Assembly: GCF_003931915.1 (NCBI RefSeq)
Contig: NZ_RSAA01000004.1
Span: 266,264 to 330,263, forward strand
DNA: 64,000 nt
DNA from: Saccharopolyspora rhizosphaerae
Lineage (GTDB): Bacteria; Actinomycetota; Actinomycetes; Mycobacteriales; Pseudonocardiaceae
Direction: 5' to 3'
How positions within the stretch are numbered: the first letter of the stretch is position 1; every line of letters starts with the position of its first letter. The notes below the pieces were generated by a model. It had not been told where the DNA came from. It worked only from the letters and a program-made list of their open reading frames with translations, and did no database searches. This document shows, piece after piece, positions 34,944 to 45,600 of the stretch. The position numbers and the translations under genes were made by a program.

Positions 34944-35668
34944 CGCCCTGTCCAACCCGCATCCCCACGCCCTTGTTCCCACCCTCCACCACACCGGGGA
35001 CGCACCCCACCCGCGTTCCCACGCTCCGGACACACGGCAGCGCGTCCCCACCCTCCGGACCCACTGGGCGCGTCCTGTCCCTCCTGACGCACTGCGGCAC
35101 CCACCTCTCGCAGCTTCCACTCCCAGGCCATTGGGCACGCACCTCTCGCGCGACATGCCCCTCACCCGAGGCTCAGGCCCCCCACGAGGAGGGACACCCT
35201 CCCCCCCACGAGCGTCCGGCCACCCCAAGGCGCACCCGTTCCTCCAGTGCAGAGCTCCCGGGTGAGGAGGGTCCCAAGTTCTCGCGAAGTCGACTCGTGA
35301 AGTCCGGGGTCGAAGTTCGCGCGAAGTTCGGGAGGCGGGCCACGCCCCTCTGCGCCTCGGGTCATCCGCGGGAAGAGAACGGACTGGCGAGTGGCTTGGA
35401 CCCGATCTGGTTCCCGCCCTCCCGGCACGCCGGGGTGCGCAGGTCTCGCGCGACATGCCCCTCGCCCACGGCTGAAACCCGCGCACCAGGACGGAAACCA
35501 GATCACCTCAACGAGCGGTGGTCACCCGCGGCGCGCCACGTTTCGCCAGATCGGAGCTCCGCCCCGGGTGGGAGGATTCGAAGTTCTCGCGAAGTTCGAC
35601 TCTCGACGTCCGGGGTCGAAGTTCGCGCGAAGTTCGGGAGGCGGGCCACGCCCCTCCGGTGCGGCGGG
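34944..35668. other. Gene-free 725-base segment with duplicated unit
   Basis: No frame shows a recognisable protein. The first 190 bases are C-rich on the plus strand, with variants of GTTCCCACCCTCC spaced irregularly. The minus strand at 34963-34984 has four G runs that could form a quadruplex. The remainder is a directly repeated unit described separately. Confidence 0.7.
35146..35656. repeat. Direct duplication of a unit of about 300 bases
   Basis: Identical blocks recur at a constant offset. A 20-base block is at 35146-35165 and 35444-35463 (offset 298). A 15-base block AAGTTCTCGCGAAGT is at 35276 and 35581 (305). A 49-base block is at 35302-35350 and 35608-35656 (306). The spacers between blocks diverge. 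Each copy holds the palindrome TTCGCGCGAA and the related TTCTCGCGAA. Confidence 0.9.
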
Positions 35669-36973
35669 TCAGCTGCGGGAGAGGGCGTAGCCGCGGGTGG
35701 GGGCTTTGCGGCGGGCGAGGAGGGAGTCGCGGATCTCGCCCGCGCGGACCGCGCCGTTGGACAGCAGCGACGAGGTGATGCCGTGCGTGTGCTCGGTGCC
35801 GCCCTGCAGGTAGATCGCGCCGGGCAGCTCCTCCGTGGTGCGCACCCGGTAGTCGCGCTCGACCTGCAGGGTCCCCTGCTCGTCCCACGCGCAGTACCGC
35901 GCCAGCTCGCCGAGCAGCGCGTACGGGTCGCGCGGGCGGCAGCCCGTGGCGTAGACGAGCAGGTCGGCGTCGAGGACGCTGCGCTCGCCAGTGGGCTCGA
36001 ACTCGACGGTGACCTCCGCCCCGGCCGGACGGGTCTCGACGTCGACGAGCCGGGTCGCGTTGAGGATCCGCAGCCGCTCGTGGCCCCGCACCTTCTCCTG
36101 GTAGGAGCGGGCGTAGAGCTCCTCGATCAGCTCCAGGTCGACCACCGAGTAGTTGGTGTTGCGGTGGTACTCCATGAGCTTGCCGCGGACCTCGGGCGAG
36201 GAGGCGTAGAAGTCGTCCACGGCCCGCGGGTCGAAGATCCGGTTGGCGAAGGGGCTGTCGTCGGCCGGGCTGTAGCCGTAGCGCCCGAACACCGCGCACA
36301 CCTCGGCGTCGGCGAAGGTGCGGTGCAGGTAGTCGGTGACCTCGGCGGCCGACTGGCCCGCGCCGACGACGACGCAGCGCTTCGGCGCCTCGGTCAGCTC
36401 GGGGATCCGGTGCATCAGGTCGAGGTTGTGCCACACCCGCTCACCGAGCTCGGCGTCCTCCGGCAGCGAGGCTTCCAGCCCCACGGCCAGGACGACGTTG
36501 CGCGCCTTGTGCACGGCGAGCCGACCGCCGTGCCGCACGACGACCTCGAAGTGCCCCTCGACCGGCTGGACCTCCACGACCTCGGAGTCGTAGCGCACCA
36601 CGTCGGCGAGCCGGCCGGCCGCCCACTCCAGGTAGTCGTGGTACTCGACCCGGGTGGGGAACATCGTCTTGTGGTTGATGAAGTCGGTCAGCCGGTCCTT
36701 GTCGTGCAGGTAGGACAGGAACGAGAAGTCGCTGGCCGGGTTGCGCGTGGTGACGAGGTCCTTGAGGAAGGACACCTGCATCGTGGTGCCGTCGATCAGC
36801 ATTCCCCGGTGCCAACCGAACGACGCCTGGCGTTCGAAGAAGATGGCGTCCACCGGGTCGTCCGCACCGTTCCGGTTGTGCTCCTCGAGCGCGATCGCCA
36901 GCGCCAGGTTGGAAGGCCCGAAACCGATCCCCAGCACGTCGTGGACTTTCTCTTGGTTCAGCGCCGCAGACAC
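35669..36973 (-). CDS. L-ornithine/L-lysine N-monooxygenase for siderophore synthesis
   Basis: The 434-residue flavoprotein has the FAD site GIGFGPSNLALAIAL near the N-terminus, the NADPH site VVVGAGQSAAEV mid-chain, and the C-terminal ATG motif DLLVYATGCRPRDPY. FERQASFGWHRGML and MQVSFLKDLVT are typical of ornithine hydroxylases such as CchB. It makes N-hydroxyornithine (or hydroxylysine) for a hydroxamate group. GTG 36973 has an AGGGGA ribosome site. It is the last gene of the iron-regulated set and follows the siderophore-interacting reductase. Confidence 0.93.
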   Translation of the reverse strand: MSAALNQEKVHDVLGIGFGPSNLALAIALEEHNRNGADDPVDAIFFERQASFGWHRGMLIDGTTMQVSFLKDLVTTRNPASDFSFLSYLHDKDRLTDFINHKTMFPTRVEYHDYLEWAAGRLADVVRYDSEVVEVQPVEGHFEVVVRHGGRLAVHKARNVVLAVGLEASLPEDAELGERVWHNLDLMHRIPELTEAPKRCVVVGAGQSAAEVTDYLHRTFADAEVCAVFGRYGYSPADDSPFANRIFDPRAVDDFYASSPEVRGKLMEYHRNTNYSVVDLELIEELYARSYQEKVRGHERLRILNATRLVDVETRPAGAEVTVEFEPTGERSVLDADLLVYATGCRPRDPYALLGELARYCAWDEQGTLQVERDYRVRTTEELPGAIYLQGGTEHTHGITSSLLSNGAVRAGEIRDSLLARRKAPTRGYALSRS

Positions 36974-37062
36974 GTCGTCCCCTCGGTTCGCCGGAGCCCG
37001 ACTCGCGAGCAGGTGAAGGTACCGGCGGGACCGTGCGGTCGGGCCGGACTTCGCCGCGTCGG

Positions 37063-37890
37063 TCAGTCCCGATCGTGGTTGTGCTTGTCGTGGTATTCCG
37101 TCTCGGCCATCCCGTACTTCCAGTAGCCGATGGCCAGCAGGGACTGGGCGTCCATGCCGCGCTCGTGGCGCAGGTGCCGCCGGATCCCGCGCACGACGCC
37201 GGACTCGCCCGCGACCCAGGCGGAGACGTCGACGTCCTCGGGCACGTCCAGCTCCTGCACGGCGTTGATCAGTTGCCGCGAGAGCCCGGCCGCGAGGCCG
37301 TCGCGGTGCATCCAGGTCCACCGCAGGTCCGGCGGGCACTGCACGTGCTGCCGGTCGGCGGCGGTGTCGACCTCGACGAGCACCTGACCGCGCGCGGTGG
37401 GCGGCAGCTCTTCGACGATGCTGGAGATCGCCGGCAGCGCGGTCTCGTCGCCGACCAGCAGGTACCAGTCGGCGGCGCGGCAGGTCTTGCCGCCGGGCCC
37501 CATCACGCCGAGCCGGTCGCCGGGACGGGCGTGGCGGGCCCAGCTGGAGGCCACACCGTGCTCGCCGTGCATGACGAAGTCGATGTCGAGCTCGCCGCGC
37601 GACTCGTCGTAGCGGCGAACGGTGTAGGTGCGCATGGTCGGCCGGACCTCGGGCTCCGGCCAGCGGTAGCGGCCGGTTCCGGGGTCGAGCTGCGGGAGCA
37701 CCGGACGCTCCTGGCCCTGACGCGGCACGAAGACTTTGACGTTGGGTCCGGTGTGCTGGTCGAGGAAGCCGTCCAGCTCCTCGCCGCCGAGGGTGACCCG
37801 GCGCATCGAGGGGCTCAGCGCAGAGGTGCGCACCACTTCGAGGTCTCGTGCCGGAGGCCGGTTGCGCCGGGTTCGATCCGCAGTCCCCAT
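37063..37890 (-). CDS. Siderophore-interacting protein (ferric-siderophore reductase)
   Basis: The 275-residue protein belongs to the ViuB/YqjH SIP family. Visible features are the FAD-binding RTYTVRRYD (RxYT motif), the HGEHGVASSWARHARPGDRLGVMGPGG strand, and a C-terminal NAD(P)H domain ending SLLAIGYWKYGMAETEYH. It reduces Fe(III) in the imported siderophore so that iron can be released in the cytoplasm. An iron box 39-57 bases upstream of ATG 37890 indicates its own iron-repressed promoter, shared with the downstream monooxygenase. Confidence 0.93.
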   Translation of the reverse strand: MGTADRTRRNRPPARDLEVVRTSALSPSMRRVTLGGEELDGFLDQHTGPNVKVFVPRQGQERPVLPQLDPGTGRYRWPEPEVRPTMRTYTVRRYDESRGELDIDFVMHGEHGVASSWARHARPGDRLGVMGPGGKTCRAADWYLLVGDETALPAISSIVEELPPTARGQVLVEVDTAADRQHVQCPPDLRWTWMHRDGLAAGLSRQLINAVQELDVPEDVDVSAWVAGESGVVRGIRRHLRHERGMDAQSLLAIGYWKYGMAETEYHDKHNHDRD

Positions 37891-37928
37891 CGACCGTGCG
37901 TCCTTTCCGCTCCACCAACGATCACCGA

Positions 37929-37947
37929 TAAGGCTAGCCTAACCATA
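37929..37947 (-). promoter_or_regulatory. IdeR/DmdR iron box before the SIP gene
   Basis: The minus strand reads TATGGTTAGGCTAGCCTTA, 15 of 19 matches to the IdeR consensus TTAGGTTAGGCTAACCTAA. It lies between the exporter stop and the SIP start. Confidence 0.75.
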
Positions 37948-37985
37948 GAGTGGAGGATTGTCTTCCCCTCGGTGGCTCAGATCTC

Positions 37986-39371
37986 TCAGCGCCGCGCGGC
38001 GACCGGTTCTCGTTGCCGCGCCACGGGTTCCGTCACCCGCAGCGCCAGCAGGACGCCCACGAGCGCGAACCCGGCGGAGGCCAGCATCGCCCAGTGGTAG
38101 GAAGCCAGGCCCGGCCCGACCGCCGCCAGGACGCTGGCCGTGATGGCCACGCCGAGCGCCGAACCCACCTGCCGCTGCACGTTGAACAACGTCGACGCGC
38201 CGCCGGTGGCGGCCTTGTCGATGGTGGTGAAGGCGACGACCTGCAGTTCGGCCGTGGCGCCCCCGACGAAGAAGCCGGAGGCCAGCTGGACGAACGCGGC
38301 CAGCCACACGTCGTGCGGTCCGATGGCGTTCATCAGCGCGAACGACACCGCCGCGCCCAGCATCGCCCCCGCGATCAGCAGCCGCGGCCCGAACCTGCGG
38401 TGCGCCTGGGGAACGAGCTGCGAGGCGATCATCAACCCGGCTGCCTTCGGCAGCGTCACCAGGCCCGTCTCCCACGCCGAGGCCCCGAGCTCCACCTGGT
38501 ACATCAGCGTGAACCCGTAGAGCGTGCCGAGGAAGCCGACCAGGCAGGTGAACAGGATCAGGCTGGCGCGGCGGAAGTGGTCGTCGGCGAACAGCCGGAG
38601 GTCCAGCACCGGGTGCTCCGCGCGCAGTTGGGACCGGACCAGCAGGCCCAGCAGCAGCAACCCGGTCACCCCGGCCACCCAGCTCAGCGTCGCCGCCGCG
38701 CCGCTCGCGATGCCCTCCAAGCTGAACACCACCAGCCCGAGACCCGGTGCGGCGAGGGCGAACCCGCGCAGGTCGAAGCGCTTGTCCGGGTCTTGCACGT
38801 CTTCCCGCAGCAACAGCGCACCGAAGACGAGCGCGGCGATGCCGACGGGCAGGTTGACGAAGAAGCCCCAGCGCCAGGTCAGGTGCTCGACGAAGAACCC
38901 GCCCAGCACCGGCCCGAGTGCGGGCGCCACCGCCGTGGGCAGCAGCAGGACCTTCGACAACCGGACTCGTTCGGCGGACGGGTAGGCGCGGAAGAGCAGG
39001 GTCAGCGCGACCGGGCTCATCACCCCGCCACCAGCTCCCTGCAGGACGCGCGCCAGCGTCAGCTGCAGCAGGTCACCCGAGACCCCGCACAGCGCCGAGG
39101 CGAGCACGAACGCGCCGAAGGCGGCCAAGAAGACGCGCTTGGTGCCGTAGCGGTCCCCCAGCCAACCCGACACCGGGATGCAGACCGCGAGGCTGACCAG
39201 GTAGCCGACGTTGACCGACGAGGCCGAGCTGGCCGACACGGAGAAGTCCTCGACCAGCGCGGGCAGCGCCACGTTGACGATGGTGGCGTCCATGCCGTTC
39301 ATGAACATCGCCGCGACGTAGCAGACGCACACCGCGATCCGCGGGTCCACCCGGCGCAACGCGGTCGTCAT
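37986..39371 (-). CDS. DHA2-family MFS exporter, probable siderophore export
   Basis: The 461-residue protein has 14 predicted membrane segments. The EmrB/QacA signatures are MNGMDATIVNVALPAL, SGWLGDRYGTKRVFL, RVLQGAGGGVMSPVALTLL and motif C ALGPVLGGFFVEHLTWRWGFFVNLP. Its ATG overlaps the mbtH stop (ATGA), so it is made with the assembly line and most likely exports the finished siderophore. Proton antiport is the family mechanism. Confidence 0.9.
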   Translation of the reverse strand: MTTALRRVDPRIAVCVCYVAAMFMNGMDATIVNVALPALVEDFSVSASSASSVNVGYLVSLAVCIPVSGWLGDRYGTKRVFLAAFGAFVLASALCGVSGDLLQLTLARVLQGAGGGVMSPVALTLLFRAYPSAERVRLSKVLLLPTAVAPALGPVLGGFFVEHLTWRWGFFVNLPVGIAALVFGALLLREDVQDPDKRFDLRGFALAAPGLGLVVFSLEGIASGAAATLSWVAGVTGLLLLGLLVRSQLRAEHPVLDLRLFADDHFRRASLILFTCLVGFLGTLYGFTLMYQVELGASAWETGLVTLPKAAGLMIASQLVPQAHRRFGPRLLIAGAMLGAAVSFALMNAIGPHDVWLAAFVQLASGFFVGGATAELQVVAFTTIDKAATGGASTLFNVQRQVGSALGVAITASVLAAVGPGLASYHWAMLASAGFALVGVLLALRVTEPVARQREPVAARR

Positions 39372-39559
39372 CAGCGGGCCGGCCGCATGTCGGTCCAGTG
39401 CACCTCGATGTGGTCGACGCAGGACTGCCGGTCAGCCGGACCGTGCGCGACGGTCCACCCGGCAGGCACCTCGATCGCGGCCGGCCACAGCGAGTACTGG
39501 TCCTGGTCGTTGATCAGGGCGTAGTACTGCGCGTCCGGGTCCTCGAACGGGTTCGTCAT
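39371..39559 (-). CDS. mbtH: MbtH-like protein
   Basis: The 62-residue protein carries the invariant MbtH features: NPFEDPDAQYYALINDQDQYSLWP at the N-terminus, VPAGWTVAHGP with Trp, and the C-terminal IEVHWTDMRP. MbtH partners bind NRPS adenylation domains and support their folding and activity. It lies 79 bases downstream of the NRPS and overlaps the exporter start. Confidence 0.97.
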   Translation of the reverse strand: MTNPFEDPDAQYYALINDQDQYSLWPAAIEVPAGWTVAHGPADRQSCVDHIEVHWTDMRPAR

Positions 39560-39638
39560 CCTCTAGCTCCTCCTCGCGTTCACCGTCGACCCGACCTCCC
39601 CGCACACCTCCGGGAAGGACGCCCGGAGGACCGCGGGG

Positions 39639-42600
39639 TCACCCCTCGGTGTCGTCGAGGGCGTGCTGCACGATCGCGGCGATCTCGGCCAGCGGCCCGG
39701 GCTGGGTCATGTCCTTGTGCTCGCAGGCGATCTCGTGGTCGACCACTGCACCGTCCACGTAGGGCTGCCACATCGCGCTGCTCAACGATTCCTTCACCGG
39801 GTTCACCGTGGCGGTGAAGAACAGCACGTCACCGCGGAACTTGTCGTGGTCGGCGCTGTTCTCCAGGACCGCGCAGTTGGCGAAGTTGTCGATGATGGCG
39901 GTGATGCTGCGCTCCTCCAAGTTCGCCAGCGCACTGCCCTCGGCCGACAAGACTTCCAGCACGTGGTCCCTGGTCAGGGTCTCCCGGCGGAGCTGGGACA
40001 GCTCGTGACCGGCCATGTGGAGCAGGGCCCGCAGCGCCTCCTCCTCGGTGGGCAGCTCGTCCCAGACGTCCTTGGGGTAGGAGTCGAGCATGCACAGGAA
40101 GCGGACTTCGTCGCCCTCGTCCTGCAGCTGGGTGGCCATCTCGTGGGCGACCACGCCGCCGAAGGACCAGCCGAGGAAGTGGTACGGCCCGTGCGGCTGC
40201 ACCGCCCGGACGTGCTCCAGGTACTCGGCCGCCATCTCAGCGAGGCTGCCCGCCACGGGAGCGGGTTCGGCCAGGCCACGCGACTGGACGCCGTAGATCG
40301 GCCGCTCGTCGTCGACGTGCTTGAGCAGCCCGGAGAACGGCCACGCGAGGCCCGCCGCCGGGTGCACGCAGAACAGCGGCGGCTTGCTGCCGGTGGTGCG
40401 CAGCGGCAGGAGGATCTCCAGCGCGTCGCGGTCACCGCCGGTGCGGAGGCGCTCGGCGAGCCCGGCGACGGTGGGCGCGGCGAACAGGCTGCCGACGTTG
40501 ACCTTGGTGCCCAGCGCGTCGCGGATCCGGCCGATGAGCTTGGCCGCGAGCAGCGAGTGCCCGCCCAGGTCGAAGAACCCGTCGTGGACCCCCACTCTGG
40601 GCAGCCCGAGAACTTCCGCGAACAGCCCGCACAGGACCTCCTCGGCCGGGTTGCGCGGCATGTCGTTGCCGACGGCTTCGGCGAGGTCGGGCGCGGGCAG
40701 CGCGCGCCGGTCGAGCTTGCCGTTGGGCAGCAGCGGCAGCGCGTCGACGAACACCACGGCCGCCGGGACCATGTGGTCGGGCAGCTCCTCGGCGACGTGC
40801 CTGCGCAGCGTCGCGGCGTCGGAGTCGCCGACGACGTAGGCCACGAGCCTCTTGTCGCCCGGCGTGTCCTCGCGGACCACCGCCGCGACCTGCACGACGT
40901 CCTCGTGCTGGGCCAGCGCCGCTTCGACCTCGCCGAGCTCGATCCGGAACCCGCGGATCTTGACCTGGTCGTCGGCCCGGCCGCCGAAGTCCAGCGTCCC
41001 GTCGGCGCGCCAGCGGACCAGGTCGCCGGTGCGGTACATGCGACCGCCCGGCTCGCCGAAGGGGTCGGCGACGAAGCGCTCCGCGGTCAGCCCGGGCCGG
41101 TGGAGGTAACCGCGGGCCAGTCCCAGACCGGAGACGTAGAGCTCGCCGACCACGCCGGGCGGGCAGGGCTGCAGCCGCTCGTCGAGCACGTGCAGGCGGG
41201 CGCCCGGGTCGGGCACGCCGATCGGCACCGAGCTCGACACGGTGTCCGGGTCGCAGTCCCACAGCGTCGTGTTGACGGTGGCCTCGGTCGGGCCGTAGGC
41301 GTTGAGCATCCGCAGCTCGCGGCCCCAGCGCTGCACCAGGTCCGAGGGCACCTTCTCCGCGCCGCACAGCAGCGTCGCGTTCTCCGGCAGCCGCACGTCG
41401 GGCGGGAACATGCCCATCATGGACGGCCCGATCGCCAGGTTCGTGATCCCGTTGCGGCGCACGAACTCGGCCAGCGCCTCACCGGGGACCCGCAGCTCGG
41501 AGGGCACCACGACGAGTGTTCCGCCGCCGAGCAGGCCCTGGCACAGCTCCCAGAACGCCACGTCGAAGCTCGGCGAGGCGAACTGCAGCACGCGGCTGTC
41601 CGAGGTGATGCCGACCCGCCGGGCCTGGGTCGCCAGGAGCTTGCCGATGCCCTCGTGGGTGACGACGACGCCCTTCGGCGTGCCGGTCGACCCGGAGGTG
41701 TAGATGACGTAGGCGGCGTCGTCGAGCCCCGGTTCGGGCAGTCGAGGGCGGCCTTCTGCGCGTTCGGCGTGGTGCACCAGCGTCGCCGGGAGGTCCGCGT
41801 CGAGGTCGTCGGTGATCACCAGGCGCGGCTGGGCGTCCTCGACCATGTGCCGCAGGCGCTCTCGCGGGTACTCGGGGTCGAGCGCGAGGTAGGCGGCTCC
41901 GGCGTGCATGGCGGCGAGCAGCCCGATGATCAGCTCGGCCGAGCGCGGCAGCATCACGCCGACGATGTCGCCGGGTCCGGCACCGCGTTCCACCAGCAGT
42001 TCCGCCTGGGCGAGGACGCGTTCGCGCACCTGCCGGTAGGTGAGTTCCGTGCCTTCGAAGACCAGCGCCGGCTTGTCCGGGGTGGCCGCGGCGCGCTCGG
42101 CGAAGAGCTGCGGGAAGGTTCCCGCCGGCTCCACACCGCCGGTGGCGTCACCCCAGTCCAGGACCTGCTCGCGGGTTCCTTCCCCGAGCACGTCCAACTG
42201 GCCGAGGGGCGTGTCCGGTGCGGCCACGGCGGATTCGAGCAGCACCACGAACCTGTCGACCAACGATGCCACCGTCCGCTCGGTGAACAGGTCGCTGCTG
42301 TGCTGCACGAGTCCGCGCACCCCGCCGTCCGCGGTCTCCTCGAGGCTGAAGGCCAGGTCGAACTTCGCCGATCCCGACGGGATCGTGTCCACAGTGGCCT
42401 CGAGCCCGGGCAGGTCGGCGCGCACCACCTCGCCGGCACCCCAGTAGGCCAGCAGCACCTGGAACAACGGGTGGCGCGCCAGCGACCGCGCCGGGTTGAG
42501 GAGTTCGGCGAGCTTCTCGAACGGCAGGTCGGCGTTGTCGAAGGCCGCGAGGTCTGTCTGGCGCACCCGTTCCAGCAGCTCGGCGAACGTCGGGTCGCCT

Positions 42601-45600
42601 GAGGTGTCGGTGCGCAGCACGAGGCTGTTGACGAAGAACCCGACGAGGTCGTCGAGCCGGTCGTCACCGCGTCCGGCGACCGGCGAGCCGATGGGGATGT
42701 CGGTGCCCGCACCCATCCTGGTCAGCAGCGCGGCGAGCGCGGTCTGCAGCACCATGAACGCGCTCGCCTGGTGCTCGGCCGCCAGGTCGCGGATCCTCCG
42801 GTGCAGCTCGGCGTCCAGCTCGAAGCGCACGGATCCACCGCGGTGGCTCGACACGGCCGGGCGGGGGAAGTCGGTGGGCAGCTCCAGCTGCTCCGGGAGG
42901 CCGGCGAGCGCCTGCTTCCAGAACGCCAGCTGCCGGGCGGCCAGCCCGTCCGGGTGGTCCTCTTCGCGGAGCAGTTCGCGCTGCCACAGCGCGTAGTCCA
43001 CGTACTGCACCGGCAGCGGCTCCCACTCCGGAGCCCGTCCTCGCAACCGGGCGGCGTAAGCGGTGGAGAGGTCGTGCACCAGCGGGCGCACCGACCACTC
43101 GTCCCCGGCGACGTGGTGCAGCAGCACCAGCAGCGCGGTCTGCTCGTCGTCGCGGAACAGACCGGTGCGGATCGGTGGTTCGGTGGCCAGGTCGAAGCCC
43201 TGCTGCGCCGCCTCGGCCAGCGCGAAGTCCACATCGGACACCTCGTGGACGGTCAGCTCCGGCACCTGGTCCCCGACGTGCTGGCGCGGTTCGCCGAGGG
43301 TGTCGGGGAACGTCGTCCGCAGGCTCTCGTGGCGGCCGACGACGTCACCGATCGCGGCGCGCAGCGCGGCCACCTGGGGCTCGCCGGAAAGCCGCAGCAC
43401 CAGCGGCATGTTGTAGGTGGCGCTGGGCCCTTCGAGCCGGTTGAGGAACCAGAGCCGCTGCTGCCCGTACGACAGCGGGACCTCCTCCGGACGCGGCACC
43501 GGCCGCAGCTCCGGCCTGCCGTCGCCGGCGGTCCGCAGTCGCACGGCCAGTTCCGCGACCGTCGGGTGGTCGAACAGGGTCCGGATGCCGAGCTCGGCAC
43601 CGAGCTCGGTGCGCACCCGGGCCAGCAGCTTGGTGGCCAGCAGCGAATGGCCGCCGAGCTCGAAGAACCCGTCGTCGATGCCGACCTGCTCGACACCGAG
43701 CACCTCGCCGAACAACCGGCACAGCACCTGCTCGGCCTCCGTGCGCGGCTGCCTGCCGCCGCCGGCGACCTCGGGTGCGGGCAACGCCGCGGTGTCGAGC
43801 TTGCCGTTGGCGGTCAACGGGATCTCCTCGACCGCGACGAACGCGGCCGGGACCATGTAGGAGGGCAGCCGGTCGGCCAGGTGGGCGCGCAGCTCGGCCG
43901 GGTCGGCGTCGCCGACGGCGTAGCCGACCAGCCGCTCGTCGCCGGGGACGTCCTCGCGCAGCACGACCGCGGCCTGCCGCACCTGCGGGTGCGCGGCCAG
44001 GTTCGCCTCCACCTCGCCGAGTTCGATGCGGAAGCCGCGCACCTTGACCTGCTGGTCGGCGCGTCCCAGGAACTCGATCGAGCCGTCCTCGCGCCAGCGC
44101 CCGAGGTCCCCGGAGCGGTACATCCGCGTGCCGGGCTCGCCGAAGGGGTCGGCGACGAAGCGCTGCGCGGTGAGCCCGCGACGACCGAGGTATCCGCGCG
44201 CCAGGCCTTCGCCGGCCACGTACAGCTCACCGGTGACGCCGGGAGGGACCGGCTGCAGCTGCGAGTCCAGCAAGTAGACCCGCAAGTCCGGGATGCCGCG
44301 CCCGATGACGCTGCCGTCGCGGCGCGCCACGAGGTCGGCGTCGAGCTCCACGTAGGACACGTGCACGGTGGTCTCGGTGATCCCGTACATGTTGATCAGC
44401 TTCGGCGACACGGGGTGCCGCTGGTACCAGTCGTCCAACCTGGACAGTTCCAGCGCCTCGCCGCCGAAGATGACGTAGCGCAGCGCGAGTTCAGCGCCCG
44501 GGTTCTCCCGGTCGGCGTGGCTGAGCTGGTAGAACGCCGAAGGCGTCTGGTTGAGCACGGTGACCTGCTCGCGTGCTAGCAGGTCGAGGAACTCCTGCGG
44601 CGACCGGGTCACCTCGTGCGGCACCACGACGAGCCTGCCGCCGTGCAGCAGCGCTCCCCACAGCTCCCACACCGAGAAGTCGAAGGCGTAGGAGTGGAAC
44701 AGCGTCCACACGTCCTCGCCGGTGAAGCCGAACCACGGCCGGGTGGCGGTGAACAGCCGCACCACGTTCTGGTGCGGGATGGACACGCCCTTGGGCCGGC
44801 CCGTGGACCCGGAGGTGTAGATGACGTAGGCGGCGTGTTCGCTGGTCAGCGGGCCGCGCTCACCGGGCTTCGGGTTGCGCGGCGAGTGCCGCACGATCTC
44901 GGCTATCTCGTTCTCGTCGTCGAGCAGCACCCGGGTGATGCCCTCGGGCAACCGGTCGGCGTGCTCGCGGTCGCTGATGAGCATGGTCGGCTGCGCGTCG
45001 CCGACGACGTACGCGATGCGCTCGGCCGGGTGCCCGGGGTCCAGCGGCAGGTAGGCCGCTCCGGCCTTGAGCACGGCGAGCAGCGACACGACGAGCTCGG
45101 TGGAGCGCGGCAGCGCGAGCGCCACCAGCTGCTCGGGGCCGATGCCGTGGTCGATGAGGTGGTGCGCGAGCTGGTTGGCCCGGGCGTCCAGCTCGGAGTA
45201 GGTCAACGAGGTGCCTTCGAAGGTCACCGCGACCGACTCGGGCGTGCGCTGCGCCTGCTCCTCGAACAGCTGCGGCAGCGTGGCGGGCTCGGCTTCGACG
45301 AAGCCGGGCACCGGCGCGTTCCACTCGTCGACGACCTTCGCGCGCTCGTCCGGGGTGAGCAGGTCGATGCGCCCGACCGGGATGTCACCACCGGACCGGG
45401 CGAAGGCGTCGAGGAACCGCAGGAAGCGCTCGCGGTGCGCGGTGAGCTCGTCGGCGGTGTAGCGGTCCGGGTTGGCGTCGAACTCGAAGCACAGCTCGTC
45501 GCCTTCGGTGCGGACCAGCACGCTGAGGTCGTCGACGGGCCCGGCGGCCACGTTGTGCACGGTCCCGCGCGCACCGGCGAAGTCGAGGTCGTAGTCGAAG

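Noticed and set aside
35162..35506. Open frames across the duplicated segment
   Set aside because: They translate the repeat into Arg/Gly/Pro-rich strings without conserved domains. The duplication preserves separated DNA blocks while the intervening DNA diverges, which does not fit coding constraint.
39663..42602. A plus-strand frame of 979 codons
   Set aside because: Antisense shadow of the second NRPS module.
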